Below, piece by piece: positions 1 to 7,999 of a stretch of DNA of 64,000 nucleotides. Each line of letters begins with the position of its first letter. Positions within the stretch are counted from its first letter, which is position 1. Source of the DNA: Pseudomonas resinovorans NBRC 106553 (lineage in GTDB: Bacteria; Pseudomonadota; Gammaproteobacteria; Pseudomonadales; Pseudomonadaceae); the NCBI RefSeq assembly GCF_000412695.1, contig NC_021499.1, positions 2,356,001 through 2,420,000 on the forward strand. The letters run 5' to 3'. Below the pieces are notes generated by a model. That model did not search any database and was not told the DNA's origin. It was given only the letters and a program-made list of their open reading frames with translations. A program made the translations under genes and the position numbers.

Positions 1-238
1 CTCCTCGCATCAGGCGAGCCACGCGGTGCCGGCCACAGGACTCCCCCAGCTCACGCAGGTCGTCGTGAATCTTGCGATAGCCGTAGACCCCACCGCTTTC
101 CAGCCAGGCATGTTTGATCAACCCGAGTAGGCGCTGATCTTCCTTGGCGCGTACGGATTTCGGCTCGGTCAGCCAGGCGTAGTAACCGCTGGGATGCACT
201 TTCAGGGTCTGGCAGAGACGTCGAACCGGGTACTCCAC
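1..238 (-). CDS. IS3-family transposase orfB, N-terminal part only
   Basis: The frame reads MEYPVRRLCQTLKVHPSGYY and continues off the left edge. It matches the first 79 codons or so of the orfB at 52884-53729. It contains the HTH_21 part of IS3 OrfB and not the DDE catalytic core, which would lie outside the window. OrfB is normally made as an OrfAB fusion by -1 frameshifting, and the slippery A-AAA-AAG is present at 298-304 on the minus strand, in the overlapping end of orfA. Whether this copy is intact cannot be judged from here. Confidence 0.85.
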   Translation of the reverse strand, partial: MEYPVRRLCQTLKVHPSGYYAWLTEPKSVRAKEDQRLLGLIKHAWLESGGVYGYRKIHDDLRELGESCGRHRVARLMRG

Positions 239-264
239 CGACAGCTTGCTGATGAAGGCGTACT

Positions 265-543
265 TCAGCCGGACTCCTTGGCAAAGTACGCGGCGGCCTT
301 TTTTAGGATGTCTCGCTCTTCGGTCACTCGCTTGAGTTCGGCGCGCAGACGACGCAGTTCGGCCTGCTGATCGTCGTCTTGCTGCCGCTGCGCCTGGGGC
401 TTGCCGTAGCGCTTGATCCAGGCATACAGGCTATGCACCGACATGCCTAACCGCGCTGCCACCTCGGCTACGGGGAGGCCGCGCTCGGTCACTTGTTTGA
501 CCGCTTCGATTTTGAATTCTTCGGGGTAACGCTGGTTGCTCAT
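265..543 (-). CDS. IS3-family transposase orfA (HTH protein)
   Basis: This 92-aa protein carries an HTH_Tnp_1 (IS3/IS911 OrfA) domain: it opens MSNQRYPEEFKIEAVKQV, followed by the helix-turn-helix VAEVAARLGMSVHSLYAWIK. A heptad-like region (about residues 55-80) resembles the leucine-zipper segment used for multimerisation in the family. The start is an ATG preceded by an AGGAGGTGCC ribosome binding site. It appears identical to the orfA at 53756-54034. OrfA binds the IS ends and regulates transposition. Confidence 0.92.
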   Translation of the reverse strand: MSNQRYPEEFKIEAVKQVTERGLPVAEVAARLGMSVHSLYAWIKRYGKPQAQRQQDDDQQAELRRLRAELKRVTEERDILKKAAAYFAKESG

Positions 544-605
544 GGCACCTCCTAATGGGCCTCATTATGAGGCTTGGAGGTGTCTACGAAACTAGGGGCG
601 ATTCA

Positions 606-752
606 CTGCCTGGCTGTCTTGGGGGGCTTCGGAACCCGCGTACAGTCTTGAAAATGGACAAAATGAGCTGGATTGTCCATAGGCCTGGGAGTTCAAGTGG
701 ACAGGTGAGGAATCACTATCTCGTTGATCTCGGTAGAAAAGTCCTATGTCCA
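606..752. other. Non-coding scar, possible remnant of an IS21-type end
   Basis: No plausible gene is seen between the IS end and the broken DUF486 frame. The tract holds a perfect inverted pair, ATGGACAA and TTGTCCAT (about 654-680), and a second TTCAAGTGGACAG copy about 55 bases from TTGAAAATGGACA. Repeated TGGACA/TGTCCA blocks are typical of IS21-family termini, so a leftover end is possible. This is inferred from pattern only. Confidence 0.3.
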
Positions 753-926
753 TCAATGGAAAACTTGGGTGTAGGTCGGGTACTCGAACAGCGCGATTCC
801 CCAACTGATCAGTGCCGCGATTATCCAGGGCTTGGTGTTGAGGGTCTTGAGGTGGCCATACCAGGCGAAGGTCATGAACACGTTGGAGAGGGTGAGCAGG
901 GCGGCGGTCTGCATCCATACAGGCAT
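753..926 (-). pseudogene. DUF486 (DMT-like) membrane protein gene, 3' truncated
   Basis: The frame starts MPVWMQTAALLTLSNVFMTF and continues through AWYGHLK and ISWGIALFEY, which is the N-terminal half of the small DUF486 membrane family (normally about 110-120 aa with four membrane segments). After FEY the match stops, where family members continue with a VPANRIGY-like segment. Only 11 unrelated codons or fewer follow before the stop. About 57 codons remain, covering the first two membrane helices. The break is about 190 bases from the IS3 end, so mobile element activity probably removed the 3' half. The start is the ATG at 924-926; the longer upstream frame overlaps the divergent gene and is not credible. 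Confidence 0.7.
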
Positions 927-997
927 GATCGGGGCTCTGAGTTGGGCTGAAAGGCGCAAGCCTAATGGGTGCTGATTTTCAAGGAAAGGGGCGAGCC

Positions 998-1855
998 ATG
1001 GCCTTCTGGCGTGTAGCGGGATTCGTGCTGCTGGTGCTGCTCGGGGTGGCCGTTGCGGGCTTGCGTGTGGTCGAGGCCTGGCGGCAGCAGCCAGTGCTCG
1101 CCGAATTGCATCTGCCCCCGGCATTCGCCGTGGCGCGGGACTTCGATTTCGGCCGCTATCGCCTGTCCTGGCGCGGCCAGGGGTTTGTCGTCTACAGGCA
1201 GGATCGGCCGCAGGAAGTGCTCTGGGGCGCCGAGGGCGGTTTTCTCGCGGCCGGCATCGGCCAGCCCGGGAGTCGTCCGCCCACGGCCAGTGGCGAGTTG
1301 CGCGACCAGCGTGAACTGCTCTGCCGCGAGCAGAGCCTGGATGCCTTCGAGCGCCAGGGCGACAAGCTCCTGCTGAAAGGGCGCTTGCGCTGCGCCGATG
1401 GCAGCCTGAGCCCTTATGTGCTGACGCTGGAGGATGACGGCGAGCGTGGCCTGGCGCTGGCCGTGAGCTTGGGCGCGTCCCGGCTCAATCGGCTCTACCT
1501 GGCCTGGAGTCGGGAGTCGGACGAGCGTTTCTTCGGCTTTGGCGAACGATCCGGCGCCTATGACATGTCCGGCCGCCTTGTGGCGGTGCCGGCCGCCCGC
1601 AGCCTGCCGCAGCAGCCGGCCGCATGGAGCGCCGCCGCAACCCGGGCGTTCTACTTCACCTCGCGCCTGCGGGCCTTTCACAGCCAGTCGGTCGCCTATC
1701 AACTGTTCGACCTCCGCGACCCCCGGCGTGTCGGCCTCGAGGTACATGAAGGGCGGCTGACGGCACGCGTCTTCCGGGGTGACAGTGTCGATGAGCTGCG
1801 TGCGCGTCAGGCTTCGGTGGTCGGAACTGTGTCAACGCCGCTCGCGCCCAAGTAA
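998..1855 (+). CDS. GH31-like N-terminal domain protein without catalytic barrel
   Basis: This is a 285-aa protein with one N-terminal membrane anchor (about residues 5-25). The body resembles the galactose-mutarotase-like N-terminal domain of glycoside hydrolase family 31 alpha-glucosidases: the family hallmark FFGFGE is at about residue 178, followed by a substrate-loop-like stretch. Full GH31 enzymes are about 650-800 aa. Here the frame ends soon after the segment GDSVDELRARQASVVG, where the catalytic barrel would begin, and the next gene follows after 45 bases. It may be a decayed or truncated enzyme, or a stand-alone domain protein. The start at 998 is preceded by AGGAAAGGGG, which favours it over the in-frame ATG at 965. 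No catalytic Asp motif is present, so hydrolase activity is not expected. Confidence 0.55.
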   Translation: MAFWRVAGFVLLVLLGVAVAGLRVVEAWRQQPVLAELHLPPAFAVARDFDFGRYRLSWRGQGFVVYRQDRPQEVLWGAEGGFLAAGIGQPGSRPPTASGELRDQRELLCREQSLDAFERQGDKLLLKGRLRCADGSLSPYVLTLEDDGERGLALAVSLGASRLNRLYLAWSRESDERFFGFGERSGAYDMSGRLVAVPAARSLPQQPAAWSAAATRAFYFTSRLRAFHSQSVAYQLFDLRDPRRVGLEVHEGRLTARVFRGDSVDELRARQASVVGTVSTPLAPK

Positions 1856-1900
1856 AATGCACCCTCCTGCCGCCATCCCCGTCGCTCGAGGTTCTCCGCC

Positions 1901-2158
1901 ATGCTCTGCCGTCCAGGCTGTGGTGCCTGCTGCATTGCGCCGTCCATCAGTTCCCCCATTCCCGGCATGCCTTCGGGCAAGCCAGCGGGTGAGCGCTGCC
2001 TGCATCTGTCCGTGGACAATCTCTGCCAGTTGTTCGGCGACCCGCGTCGCCCGGCAGTGTGTGGTGAATTCGATGCCGATCACGAGGTCTGCGGCGACAG
2101 CCGCGACGATGCGATCCGTCTGATCGGCTGGCTGGAGCAGGCGACTTCGGCAGTCTGA
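1901..2158 (+). CDS. YkgJ-family cysteine cluster protein
   Basis: This small 85-aa protein begins MLCRPGCGACC, giving the C-x3-C-x2-CC cluster of the YkgJ/CxxCxxCC family (UPF0153), thought to bind zinc or an iron-sulfur centre. Further cysteines occur at CLHL, CQLF and VCGEF. Its length is typical of the short Pseudomonas members. The specific role is unknown. It lies 45 bases after the GH31-like gene and 46 bases before the START-domain gene, all on the same strand. Confidence 0.85.
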   Translation: MLCRPGCGACCIAPSISSPIPGMPSGKPAGERCLHLSVDNLCQLFGDPRRPAVCGEFDADHEVCGDSRDDAIRLIGWLEQATSAV

Positions 2159-2204
2159 ACATTCGCTGGCGTGCAGCCGGCACCCGCTCGAGCAAGGAGA
2201 GATC

Positions 2205-2807
2205 ATGAGTATCAAGATTGCGGCGCTCTGTGCCCTGGGTCTGTGCGCGGCGTCCGCCGTCCACGCCGAGGACTGGAAGCTGGCCAAGGACGAGGACGGC
2301 ATCAAGGTATTCCTCAGCGAGGTGCCCGGTTCCCGCTACAAGGCCTACCGCGGGGTCACCACCATGAAGACCGACATCGCCACCCTGCGTGCCCTGCAGG
2401 AGGATGTTGTGGGCTCCTGCGCCTGGATCCACGAGTGCAGGGAGCAGAAGCTCCTGAAGGTCGATGGCCCGCAGAGCTGGACCTACACCCGCTTCAGCAC
2501 GCCCTGGCCGGTGACGCCGCGGGATTCGGTGATCCACGTCACCTCGAAACTGGACGCGGGCGGCGGCGTGACGCGGGTGCTCGAAGGCGTCCCGACCTAT
2601 CTGCCCGAGGCTGATGGCTATGTCCGGGTGACCGAAGTGGACGGGTTCTGGAAGCTGGAGCCCAAGGGGGCAGGGCAGGTGGAGGTGACCTATCAGGTGC
2701 ACACCGAGCCGGGTGGCAGCGTGCCGTCGTGGCTGGCCAACAGTTTCGTGGTGGATGCGCCGTTCAATACCCTGAAGGCGATGCGCCAGCGGGCGGAAAA
2801 GCGCTGA
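2205..2807 (+). CDS. START-domain lipid-binding protein, exported
   Basis: This 200-aa protein has a signal peptide (MSIKIAALCALGLCAASAVHA, cleavage after AHA-like VHA) and a mature body of the START/SRPBCC fold. DWKLAKDEDGIKVF, the IHECREQKLL region and the C-terminal helix (NSFVVDAPFNTLKAMRQ) are characteristic of bacterial START proteins. The family binds lipids or other hydrophobic ligands; the ligand here is unknown. The gene faces gltA and shares the bidirectional terminator at 2830-2857. The same neighbour (PA1579) sits beside gltA in P. aeruginosa. An AAGGAGAG ribosome binding site precedes the ATG. Confidence 0.85.
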   Translation: MSIKIAALCALGLCAASAVHAEDWKLAKDEDGIKVFLSEVPGSRYKAYRGVTTMKTDIATLRALQEDVVGSCAWIHECREQKLLKVDGPQSWTYTRFSTPWPVTPRDSVIHVTSKLDAGGGVTRVLEGVPTYLPEADGYVRVTEVDGFWKLEPKGAGQVEVTYQVHTEPGGSVPSWLANSFVVDAPFNTLKAMRQRAEKR

Positions 2808-2829
2808 AAGGCTAGACGAAGTCGAAATA

Positions 2830-2857
2830 AAAAAGGCTGCCTTCTGGCAGCCTTTTT
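2830..2857. terminator. Bidirectional rho-independent terminator (START gene / gltA)
   Basis: The stem AAAAAGGCTGCC / GGCAGCCTTTTT with a TTCT loop carries T-runs on both strands, so it can end both convergent transcripts. Confidence 0.93.
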
Positions 2858-2873
2858 CATGGAGCGGTCAGCC

Positions 2874-4160
2874 TTACTTGCGGCCTTCCAGCGGCGCGTA
2901 GTCGCGCTTTTCGTAACCGGTGTACAGCTGGCGCGGACGGCCGATCTTGTACGGGCCGGAGAGCATTTCCTTCCAGTGCGAGATCCAGCCAACGGTACGA
3001 GCGAGGGCGAAGATCACGGTGAACATGCTGGTCGGGATGCCGATGGCCTTCAGGATGATGCCCGAGTAGAAGTCTACGTTCGGGTACAGGTTGCGTTCCT
3101 TGAAGTACGGATCGTTGCGCGCGATCTCGTCGAGCTTCATCGCCAGTTCCAGCTGCGGGTCGTTGATGCCCAGCTCCGCCAGTACTTCGTCGCAGGTCTG
3201 TTTCATGACCTTGGCGCGAGGGTCGAAGTTCTTGTAGACGCGGTGGCCGAAGCCCATCAGCTTGAACGGATCGTTCTTGTCCTTCGCCTTGGCGATGAAC
3301 TTGTCGATGTTCGACACGTCGCCGATCTCGTCCAGCATGCTCAGCACGGCTTCGTTCGCACCGCCGTGGGCCGGGCCCCAGAGAGCCGCGATGCCGGCAG
3401 CGATACAGGCGAAGGGGTTGGCGCCGGAGGAGCCGGCCAGGCGAACGGTGGAGGTGGAGGCGTTCTGCTCGTGGTCCGCATGCAGGATGAAGATGCGGTC
3501 CATGGCCTTGGCCAGCACCGGGCTGATCGGTTTGATCTCGGCCGGGGTGTTGAACATCATGTGCAGGAAGTTTTCCGCGTAGTTCAGGTCGTTACGCGGG
3601 TACATCATGGGCTGGCCCATGGAGTACTTGTAGGCCATCGCCGCGATGGTCGGCATCTTGGCGACCAGGCGCATGGCCGAGACTTCGCGATGCTGCGGGT
3701 TATTGATGTCCAGGGAGTCGTGGTAGAAGGCGGAGAGGGCGCCGACCACGCCGCACATGATCGCCATCGGATGGGCGTCGCGGCGGAAGCCGTTGAAGAA
3801 GCTCTTCAACTGCTCGTGAACCATGGTGTGGTTCTTGATGGTGCTGACGAACTTGGCCTTTTCTTCGGCATTGGGCAGTTCGCCGTTCAGCAGCAGATAG
3901 CAGGTTTCCAGGTAGTCGGATTTCTCTGCCAGCTGCTCGATCGGGTAGCCCCGGTGCAGCAGTACGCCCTTGTCGCCGTCGATGTAGGTGATCTTCGACT
4001 CGCAAGAGGCGGTCGACATAAAGCCAGGATCAAAGGTGAAGCAGCCCGTGGAGGTCAGGCCCCGCACATCGACTACATCGGGTCCCATGGAACCGGACAG
4101 AACGGGCAGCTCTACGGGGGCAGCGCCCTCGATGATCAACTGCGCTTTTTTGTCAGCCAT
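2874..4160 (-). CDS. gltA: Citrate synthase (type II)
   Basis: GltA condenses acetyl-CoA and oxaloacetate to citrate, the entry step of the TCA cycle, in the cytosol. At 428 aa it has the length of Gram-negative hexameric type II enzymes. The catalytic regions are visible: [10 protein letters not shown] with the first active-site His, [13 protein letters not shown] with the second, and VDFYSGI with the catalytic Asp. The N-terminal beta-strand domain (to about residue 45) found in NADH-sensitive type II enzymes is present. It is divergent from sdhC, has its own sigma70-type promoter (4219-4246) and a GGAGG ribosome binding site. It encodes the first enzyme of the cycle whose later steps are encoded across the 362-base gap. 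Confidence 0.98.
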   Translation of the reverse strand: MADKKAQLIIEGAAPVELPVLSGSMGPDVVDVRGLTSTGCFTFDPGFMSTASCESKITYIDGDKGVLLHRGYPIEQLAEKSDYLETCYLLLNGELPNAEEKAKFVSTIKNHTMVHEQLKSFFNGFRRDAHPMAIMCGVVGALSAFYHDSLDINNPQHREVSAMRLVAKMPTIAAMAYKYSMGQPMMYPRNDLNYAENFLHMMFNTPAEIKPISPVLAKAMDRIFILHADHEQNASTSTVRLAGSSGANPFACIAAGIAALWGPAHGGANEAVLSMLDEIGDVSNIDKFIAKAKDKNDPFKLMGFGHRVYKNFDPRAKVMKQTCDEVLAELGINDPQLELAMKLDEIARNDPYFKERNLYPNVDFYSGIILKAIGIPTSMFTVIFALARTVGWISHWKEMLSGPYKIGRPRQLYTGYEKRDYAPLEGRK

Positions 4161-4218
4161 AGCGGCCTCCTAGTTATGCTTGAAATCATCAGACAGCCCC
4201 CCACGCAGGGCCCGGGAC

Positions 4219-4246
4219 ACTATAGAGCTATAAATTTGAATGTCAA
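4219..4246 (-). promoter_or_regulatory. Probable sigma70 promoter of gltA
   Basis: On the minus strand, TTGACA (4246-4241), a 16-base spacer and TATAGT (4224-4219) match the -35/-10 consensus well. Transcription would start about 65-70 bases before the gltA ATG. Confidence 0.7.
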
Positions 4247-4361
4247 TTTGAAGAAACCCATGTGGGAGTGGGGTTTGCGTGGGTTTTTCGGTGCAAAAAA
4301 GGGCGCTATTTACGCCTTTTATATAGGCAGCGCAATCAGCTTTTAGGGGTGGGTCTTCGCA

Positions 4362-4390
4362 TTGTCATTAGTCAGCTAACTGTCTATACT
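4362..4390 (+). promoter_or_regulatory. Probable sigma70 promoter of sdhCDAB
   Basis: TTGTCA (4362-4367), a 17-base spacer and TATACT (4385-4390) match the sigma70 consensus. This gives a leader of about 125 bases before sdhC, long enough for post-transcriptional control. In Pseudomonas the sdh messages are known targets of the iron-responsive PrrF small RNAs; I did not find a pairing site by eye. Confidence 0.65.
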
Positions 4391-4522
4391 CAGCGCCCGA
4401 TCGCCAGGGGCCTTGGGCTCGTATTTCTGGAGGTCGGCACTCCCTTTGGTGAGGGGTACCTGATCAGTGCACTTCCCGACAACTTGCCCTGTTTGTTAGG
4501 GGCCTCAGTGTGAAAAAAAGCC

Positions 4523-4897
4523 GTGAATAGCCAACGACCTGTAAACCTAGATCTCAGGACCATCAAACTCCCCATCACTGCTTATACGTCCATCCTGCAT
4601 CGAATCTCTGGTGTCATCCTCTTCTTCGGTATTGCCGTGCTGCTGTTCGGGCTCGACAAATCGCTGAGCTCCGAGGAAGGCTTCGAGCAGGTCAAGGCGT
4701 GCCTGACCAGTCCGCTGGCCAAGCTGGTGATTTGGGGCCTCCTGTCCGCACTGCTTTACCACCTGGTCGCCGGTGTGCGCCACCTGGTAATGGATGCGGG
4801 CGTCGGCGAGACGCTCGAGGGCGGCAAGCTGGGCTCGAAAATCGTCATCGTAGTTTCTGCGGTGCTGATCGTGCTGCTGGGGGTGTGGATATGGTAA
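4523..4897 (+). CDS. sdhC: Succinate dehydrogenase cytochrome b556 subunit
   Basis: SdhC is one of two membrane anchors of complex II, carrying haem b and part of the ubiquinone site. The 124-aa protein has three membrane helices and the family motif SILHRISGVILF, with YHLVAGVRHLVMD containing the haem-ligand His. The start is a GTG: an in-frame TGA lies four codons upstream, so the reading frame cannot extend further. The ribosome binding site is weak. It overlaps sdhD by 7 bases. Confidence 0.95.
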   Translation: MNSQRPVNLDLRTIKLPITAYTSILHRISGVILFFGIAVLLFGLDKSLSSEEGFEQVKACLTSPLAKLVIWGLLSALLYHLVAGVRHLVMDAGVGETLEGGKLGSKIVIVVSAVLIVLLGVWIW

Positions 4898-5259
4898 CCA
4901 ACGTCACGAACTTCTCCCGTTCGGGCCTCTACGACTGGATGGCCCAGCGCGTTTCTGCGGTCGTTCTCGCGGCTTTCACTCTGTTCCTGCTGGGCTATGT
5001 GGTCTGCAACCCGGGTATGACCTACGCCGACTGGCACGGTCTGTTCTCCCACACCGCAATGCGCATCTTCGCCCTGCTGGCCCTGGTCGCCCTGAGCGTT
5101 CACGCCTGGGTCGGCATGTGGACCATCTCCACCGACTACCTGACGCCGATGGCGCTGGGCAAGGCGGCGACTGTGGTGCGTTTCCTGTTCCAGGCGGTAT
5201 GCGGCATTGCGATGTTCGCGTTCTTCGTCTGGGGCGTGCAGATTCTCTGGGGTGTGTGA
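4891..5259 (+). CDS. sdhD: Succinate dehydrogenase membrane anchor subunit
   Basis: This is the second membrane anchor of complex II: 122 aa, three hydrophobic helices. The segment SGLYDWMAQRVSAVVLA carries the quinone-site Tyr/Arg region, and LSVHAWVGMWTISTDYL carries the haem-ligand His and the conserved Asp-Tyr pair. The start ATG at 4891 lies inside the end of sdhC, so translation is probably coupled. Longer in-frame starts upstream would overlap most of sdhC and are rejected. Confidence 0.95.
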   Translation: MVTNVTNFSRSGLYDWMAQRVSAVVLAAFTLFLLGYVVCNPGMTYADWHGLFSHTAMRIFALLALVALSVHAWVGMWTISTDYLTPMALGKAATVVRFLFQAVCGIAMFAFFVWGVQILWGV

Positions 5260-5262
5260 TCC

Positions 5263-7035
5263 ATGGCTAGCATTCGTACTCTTTCTTTCGACGCCATCAT
5301 CGTAGGTGGTGGCGGTGCCGGTATGCGCGCTGCGCTGCAACTGGCTCAGGGCGGTCACAAGACTGCCGTGGTGACCAAGGTCTTCCCGACCCGTTCCCAC
5401 ACCGTTTCCGCCCAGGGCGGCATCACCTGCGCCATCGCTTCGTCCGACCCGAACGACGATTGGCGCTGGCACATGTACGACACCGTCAAGGGCTCCGACT
5501 ACATCGGTGACCAGGACGCGATCGAATACATGTGCTCCGTCGGCCCCGAAGCCGTGTTCGAGCTGGAACACATGGGCCTGCCGTTCTCCCGTACCGAGCA
5601 GGGCCGCATCTACCAGCGTCCGTTCGGTGGCCAGTCCAAGGACTTCGGCAAGGGTGGCCAGGCCGCCCGTACCTGCGCCGCGGCCGACCGTACCGGTCAC
5701 GCCCTGCTGCACACCCTGTACCAGGCCAACCTGAAGAGCGGCACCTCGTTCCTCAACGAGTGGTACGCCGTTGACCTGGTGAAGAACCAGGACGGCGCCG
5801 TGGTCGGCATCATCGCCATCTGCATCGAGACCGGTGAAACCGTCTACATCCGTTCCAAGGCCGTGGTTCTGGCCACTGGCGGTGCTGGCCGTATCTACGC
5901 CTCCACCACCAACGCCCTGATCAACACCGGCGACGGCGTGGGCATGGCCCTGCGCGCTGGCGTGCCGGTTCAGGACATCGAGATGTGGCAGTTCCACCCG
6001 ACCGGCATCGCCGGCGCCGGTGTACTGGTTACCGAAGGCTGCCGTGGTGAGGGTGGTTACCTGATCAACGCCCATGGCGAGCGCTTCATGGAGCGTTACG
6101 CTCCGAACGCCAAGGACCTGGCCGGCCGCGACGTGGTCGCCCGTTCGATGGTCAAGGAAGTGATCGCCGGCAACGGCGTGGGCCCGAACAAGGACCACGT
6201 ACTGCTGAAGCTCGACCACCTCGGCGAGGAAGTCCTGCACAGCCGCCTGCCCGGCATCTGCGAACTGTCCAAGACCTTCGCGCACGTCGACCCGGTCGTC
6301 GCGCCGATCCCGGTTATCCCGACCTGCCACTACATGATGGGCGGCGTTGCCACCAACATTCATGGCCAGGCCATCACCCAGGACGCCAACGGCAACGACA
6401 CCATCGTCGAAGGCCTGTTCGCCGTGGGCGAAGTGGCTTGCGTGTCGGTACACGGCGCCAACCGCCTGGGCGGCAACTCGCTGCTCGACCTGGTTGTATT
6501 CGGCCGTGCAGCTGGCCTGCACCTGGAAAAAGCGCTCAAGGAAGGCATCGAGACTCGCGGTGCCAGCGAGACCGACCTGGAGCTGTCGCTCAAGCGTCTG
6601 TCCGGCGTCAACGAGCGCACCAGCGGCGAAGAAGTCGCTCCGCTGAAGCGCGAGCTGCAGCAGTGCATGCAGAACTACTTCGGTGTGTTCCGTACCGGCG
6701 AATACATGCAGAAGGGCATCGCCCAGCTGGCCGAGCTGCGTGAGCGCATCGCGACCGTCAAGATCAACGACAAGTCCCAGGCCTTCAACACCGCGCGTAT
6801 CGAAGCGCTGGAGCTGCAGAACCTGCTGGAAGTCGCCGAAGCCACCGCGATCGCTGCGGAAGTTCGCAAGGAATCCCGTGGCGCCCACGCCCGTGAAGAC
6901 TTCGAAGATCGCGACGACGAGAACTGGCTGTGCCACACCCTGTACTTCCCGGGTGATAAGCGCGTTACCAAGCGCGCCGTCAACTTCGCGCCGAAGACCG
7001 TTCCGGCGTTCGAACCCAAAGTACGTACTTATTAA
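5263..7035 (+). CDS. sdhA: Succinate dehydrogenase flavoprotein subunit
   Basis: SdhA oxidises succinate to fumarate and carries covalently bound FAD. At 590 aa it has the usual length. The nucleotide-binding motif [16 protein letters not shown] is at the N-terminus, [10 protein letters not shown] contains the FAD-linked His, and the HPTGIAGAG and substrate-site [16 protein letters not shown] motifs are present. The CAP-like and C-terminal helical domains are complete. It starts three bases after sdhD and ends just before sdhB, within one operon. It is the largest catalytic subunit of complex II at the inner face of the cytoplasmic membrane. Confidence 0.98.
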   Translation: MASIRTLSFDAIIVGGGGAGMRAALQLAQGGHKTAVVTKVFPTRSHTVSAQGGITCAIASSDPNDDWRWHMYDTVKGSDYIGDQDAIEYMCSVGPEAVFELEHMGLPFSRTEQGRIYQRPFGGQSKDFGKGGQAARTCAAADRTGHALLHTLYQANLKSGTSFLNEWYAVDLVKNQDGAVVGIIAICIETGETVYIRSKAVVLATGGAGRIYASTTNALINTGDGVGMALRAGVPVQDIEMWQFHPTGIAGAGVLVTEGCRGEGGYLINAHGERFMERYAPNAKDLAGRDVVARSMVKEVIAGNGVGPNKDHVLLKLDHLGEEVLHSRLPGICELSKTFAHVDPVVAPIPVIPTCHYMMGGVATNIHGQAITQDANGNDTIVEGLFAVGEVACVSVHGANRLGGNSLLDLVVFGRAAGLHLEKALKEGIETRGASETDLELSLKRLSGVNERTSGEEVAPLKRELQQCMQNYFGVFRTGEYMQKGIAQLAELRERIATVKINDKSQAFNTARIEALELQNLLEVAEATAIAAEVRKESRGAHAREDFEDRDDENWLCHTLYFPGDKRVTKRAVNFAPKTVPAFEPKVRTY

Positions 7036-7046
7036 GGGTGGCCGAC

Positions 7047-7763
7047 ATGTCCAAACTTCTCACTGTCAGCGTCTATCGCTACAACCCGGAGCGCGACAGC
7101 GCTCCGGCCATGCAGGACTTCCAGATCGACACCGACGGCAAGGACATCATGGTCCTCGACGTACTGGCGCTGATCAAAGAGCAGGACGAGGGTTTCTCCT
7201 ACCGTCGTTCCTGCCGTGAAGGCGTCTGCGGTTCCGACGGCATGAACATCAACGGCAAGAACGGCCTGGCGTGCATCACTCCGCTGTCCGCCGCCGGCCT
7301 GAAGGGCGGCAAGCTGGTGATTCGCCCGCTGCCGGGCCTGCCGGTCATTCGTGACCTGGTCGTCGATATGAGCATCTTCTACAAGCAGTACGAGAAGGTG
7401 AAACCCTTCCTGCAGAACGATACTCCGGCTCCGGCCATCGAACGTCTGCAGTCCCCGGAAGAGCGCGAGAAGCTCGACGGTCTGTACGAGTGCATCCTGT
7501 GCGCTTGCTGCTCGACCTCCTGCCCGTCCTTCTGGTGGAACCCCGACAAGTTCCTCGGTCCCGCCGCGCTGCTGCAGGCCTATCGTTTCCTGGCCGATAG
7601 CCGCGACAACAAGACCGAAGAGCGACTGGCTGCGTTGGACGATCCGTTCAGCGTATTCCGTTGCCGCGGCATCATGAACTGCGTGAACGTCTGCCCCAAG
7701 GGTCTGAACCCGACGAAGGCCATCGGTCACGTACGTAACATGCTGCTGCAAAGCGGTACCTGA
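7047..7763 (+). CDS. sdhB: Succinate dehydrogenase iron-sulfur subunit
   Basis: SdhB passes electrons from FAD to quinone through three iron-sulfur clusters. The 2Fe-2S motif CREGVCGSDGMNINGKNGLAC is in the N-terminal half; CILCACCSTSCPSFWW and CRGIMNCVNVCPKGL supply the 4Fe-4S and 3Fe-4S ligands. From the ATG at 7047 it is 238 aa. An in-frame GTG at 7038 is possible, but the AAGGGTGG stretch fits better as the ribosome binding site for 7047. It is the last gene of the sdh set; sucA follows after 236 bases. Confidence 0.97.
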   Translation: MSKLLTVSVYRYNPERDSAPAMQDFQIDTDGKDIMVLDVLALIKEQDEGFSYRRSCREGVCGSDGMNINGKNGLACITPLSAAGLKGGKLVIRPLPGLPVIRDLVVDMSIFYKQYEKVKPFLQNDTPAPAIERLQSPEEREKLDGLYECILCACCSTSCPSFWWNPDKFLGPAALLQAYRFLADSRDNKTEERLAALDDPFSVFRCRGIMNCVNVCPKGLNPTKAIGHVRNMLLQSGT

Positions 7764-7785
7764 TACGACGTTGTACCCGTAACAC

Positions 7786-7814
7786 CTGCGGCGCCGGCTT
7801 TGTCGGCGCCGCAG
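7786..7814 (+). terminator. Strong stem-loop between sdhB and sucA
   Basis: A perfect 11-bp GC stem (CTGCGGCGCCG / CGGCGCCGCAG) with a 7-base loop starts 22 bases after the sdhB stop. No T-run follows, so it is more likely an mRNA 3' stabiliser or attenuator than a full terminator. The rest of the 236-base gap holds an AT-rich TATATAGAT (about 7862) that may be a sucA promoter element. Confidence 0.55.
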
Positions 7815-7999
7815 TAAAACCAGGAACGCAGCCCACAAAGCCGTGTTCCTCATCTGAAAAATATATAGATGACCAGCAGGGGCAACCGGGCTGGTGCCCG
7901 GACTATCTGCGGGATCCTTGGTGGCTTCAGTCGCTGTGCCAGGACTTCTTAGCCCTAGTGTCCATGCCGATGGTGTCCCCTTATCGAGGGTGACAAAGC

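Larger units (their letters stand above)
1..605 (-). mobile_element. IS3-family insertion sequence, partial (runs off the left edge)
   Basis: This is the orfA-side end of an IS3-family element. Base 1 corresponds to base 53492 of the complete copy at 52866-54096, and I see no difference between the copies through base 605. The terminal inverted repeat is at about 581-605 and ends in TTCA. The other end and most of orfB lie outside the window, so its target duplication cannot be checked. The base to the right of the end is unrelated to the flank of the second copy. Confidence 0.9.
4161..4522. promoter_or_regulatory. Divergent gltA / sdhC regulatory region
   Basis: This 362-base gap is clearly more AT-rich than the flanking genes. 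It contains one good sigma70-like promoter for each direction (listed separately) and an approximate direct or inverted repeat of AAACCCATG / GGGTTTGCG character around 4254-4290. No gene is seen. A catabolite or redox regulator site is likely but I cannot assign one. Confidence 0.6.

Noticed and set aside
4756..6936. 726-codon open frame on the minus strand opposite sdhD/sdhA
   Set aside because: It is a shadow of high-GC codon bias in sdhA; the translation is low complexity and matches no family, while the plus strand is unmistakable.
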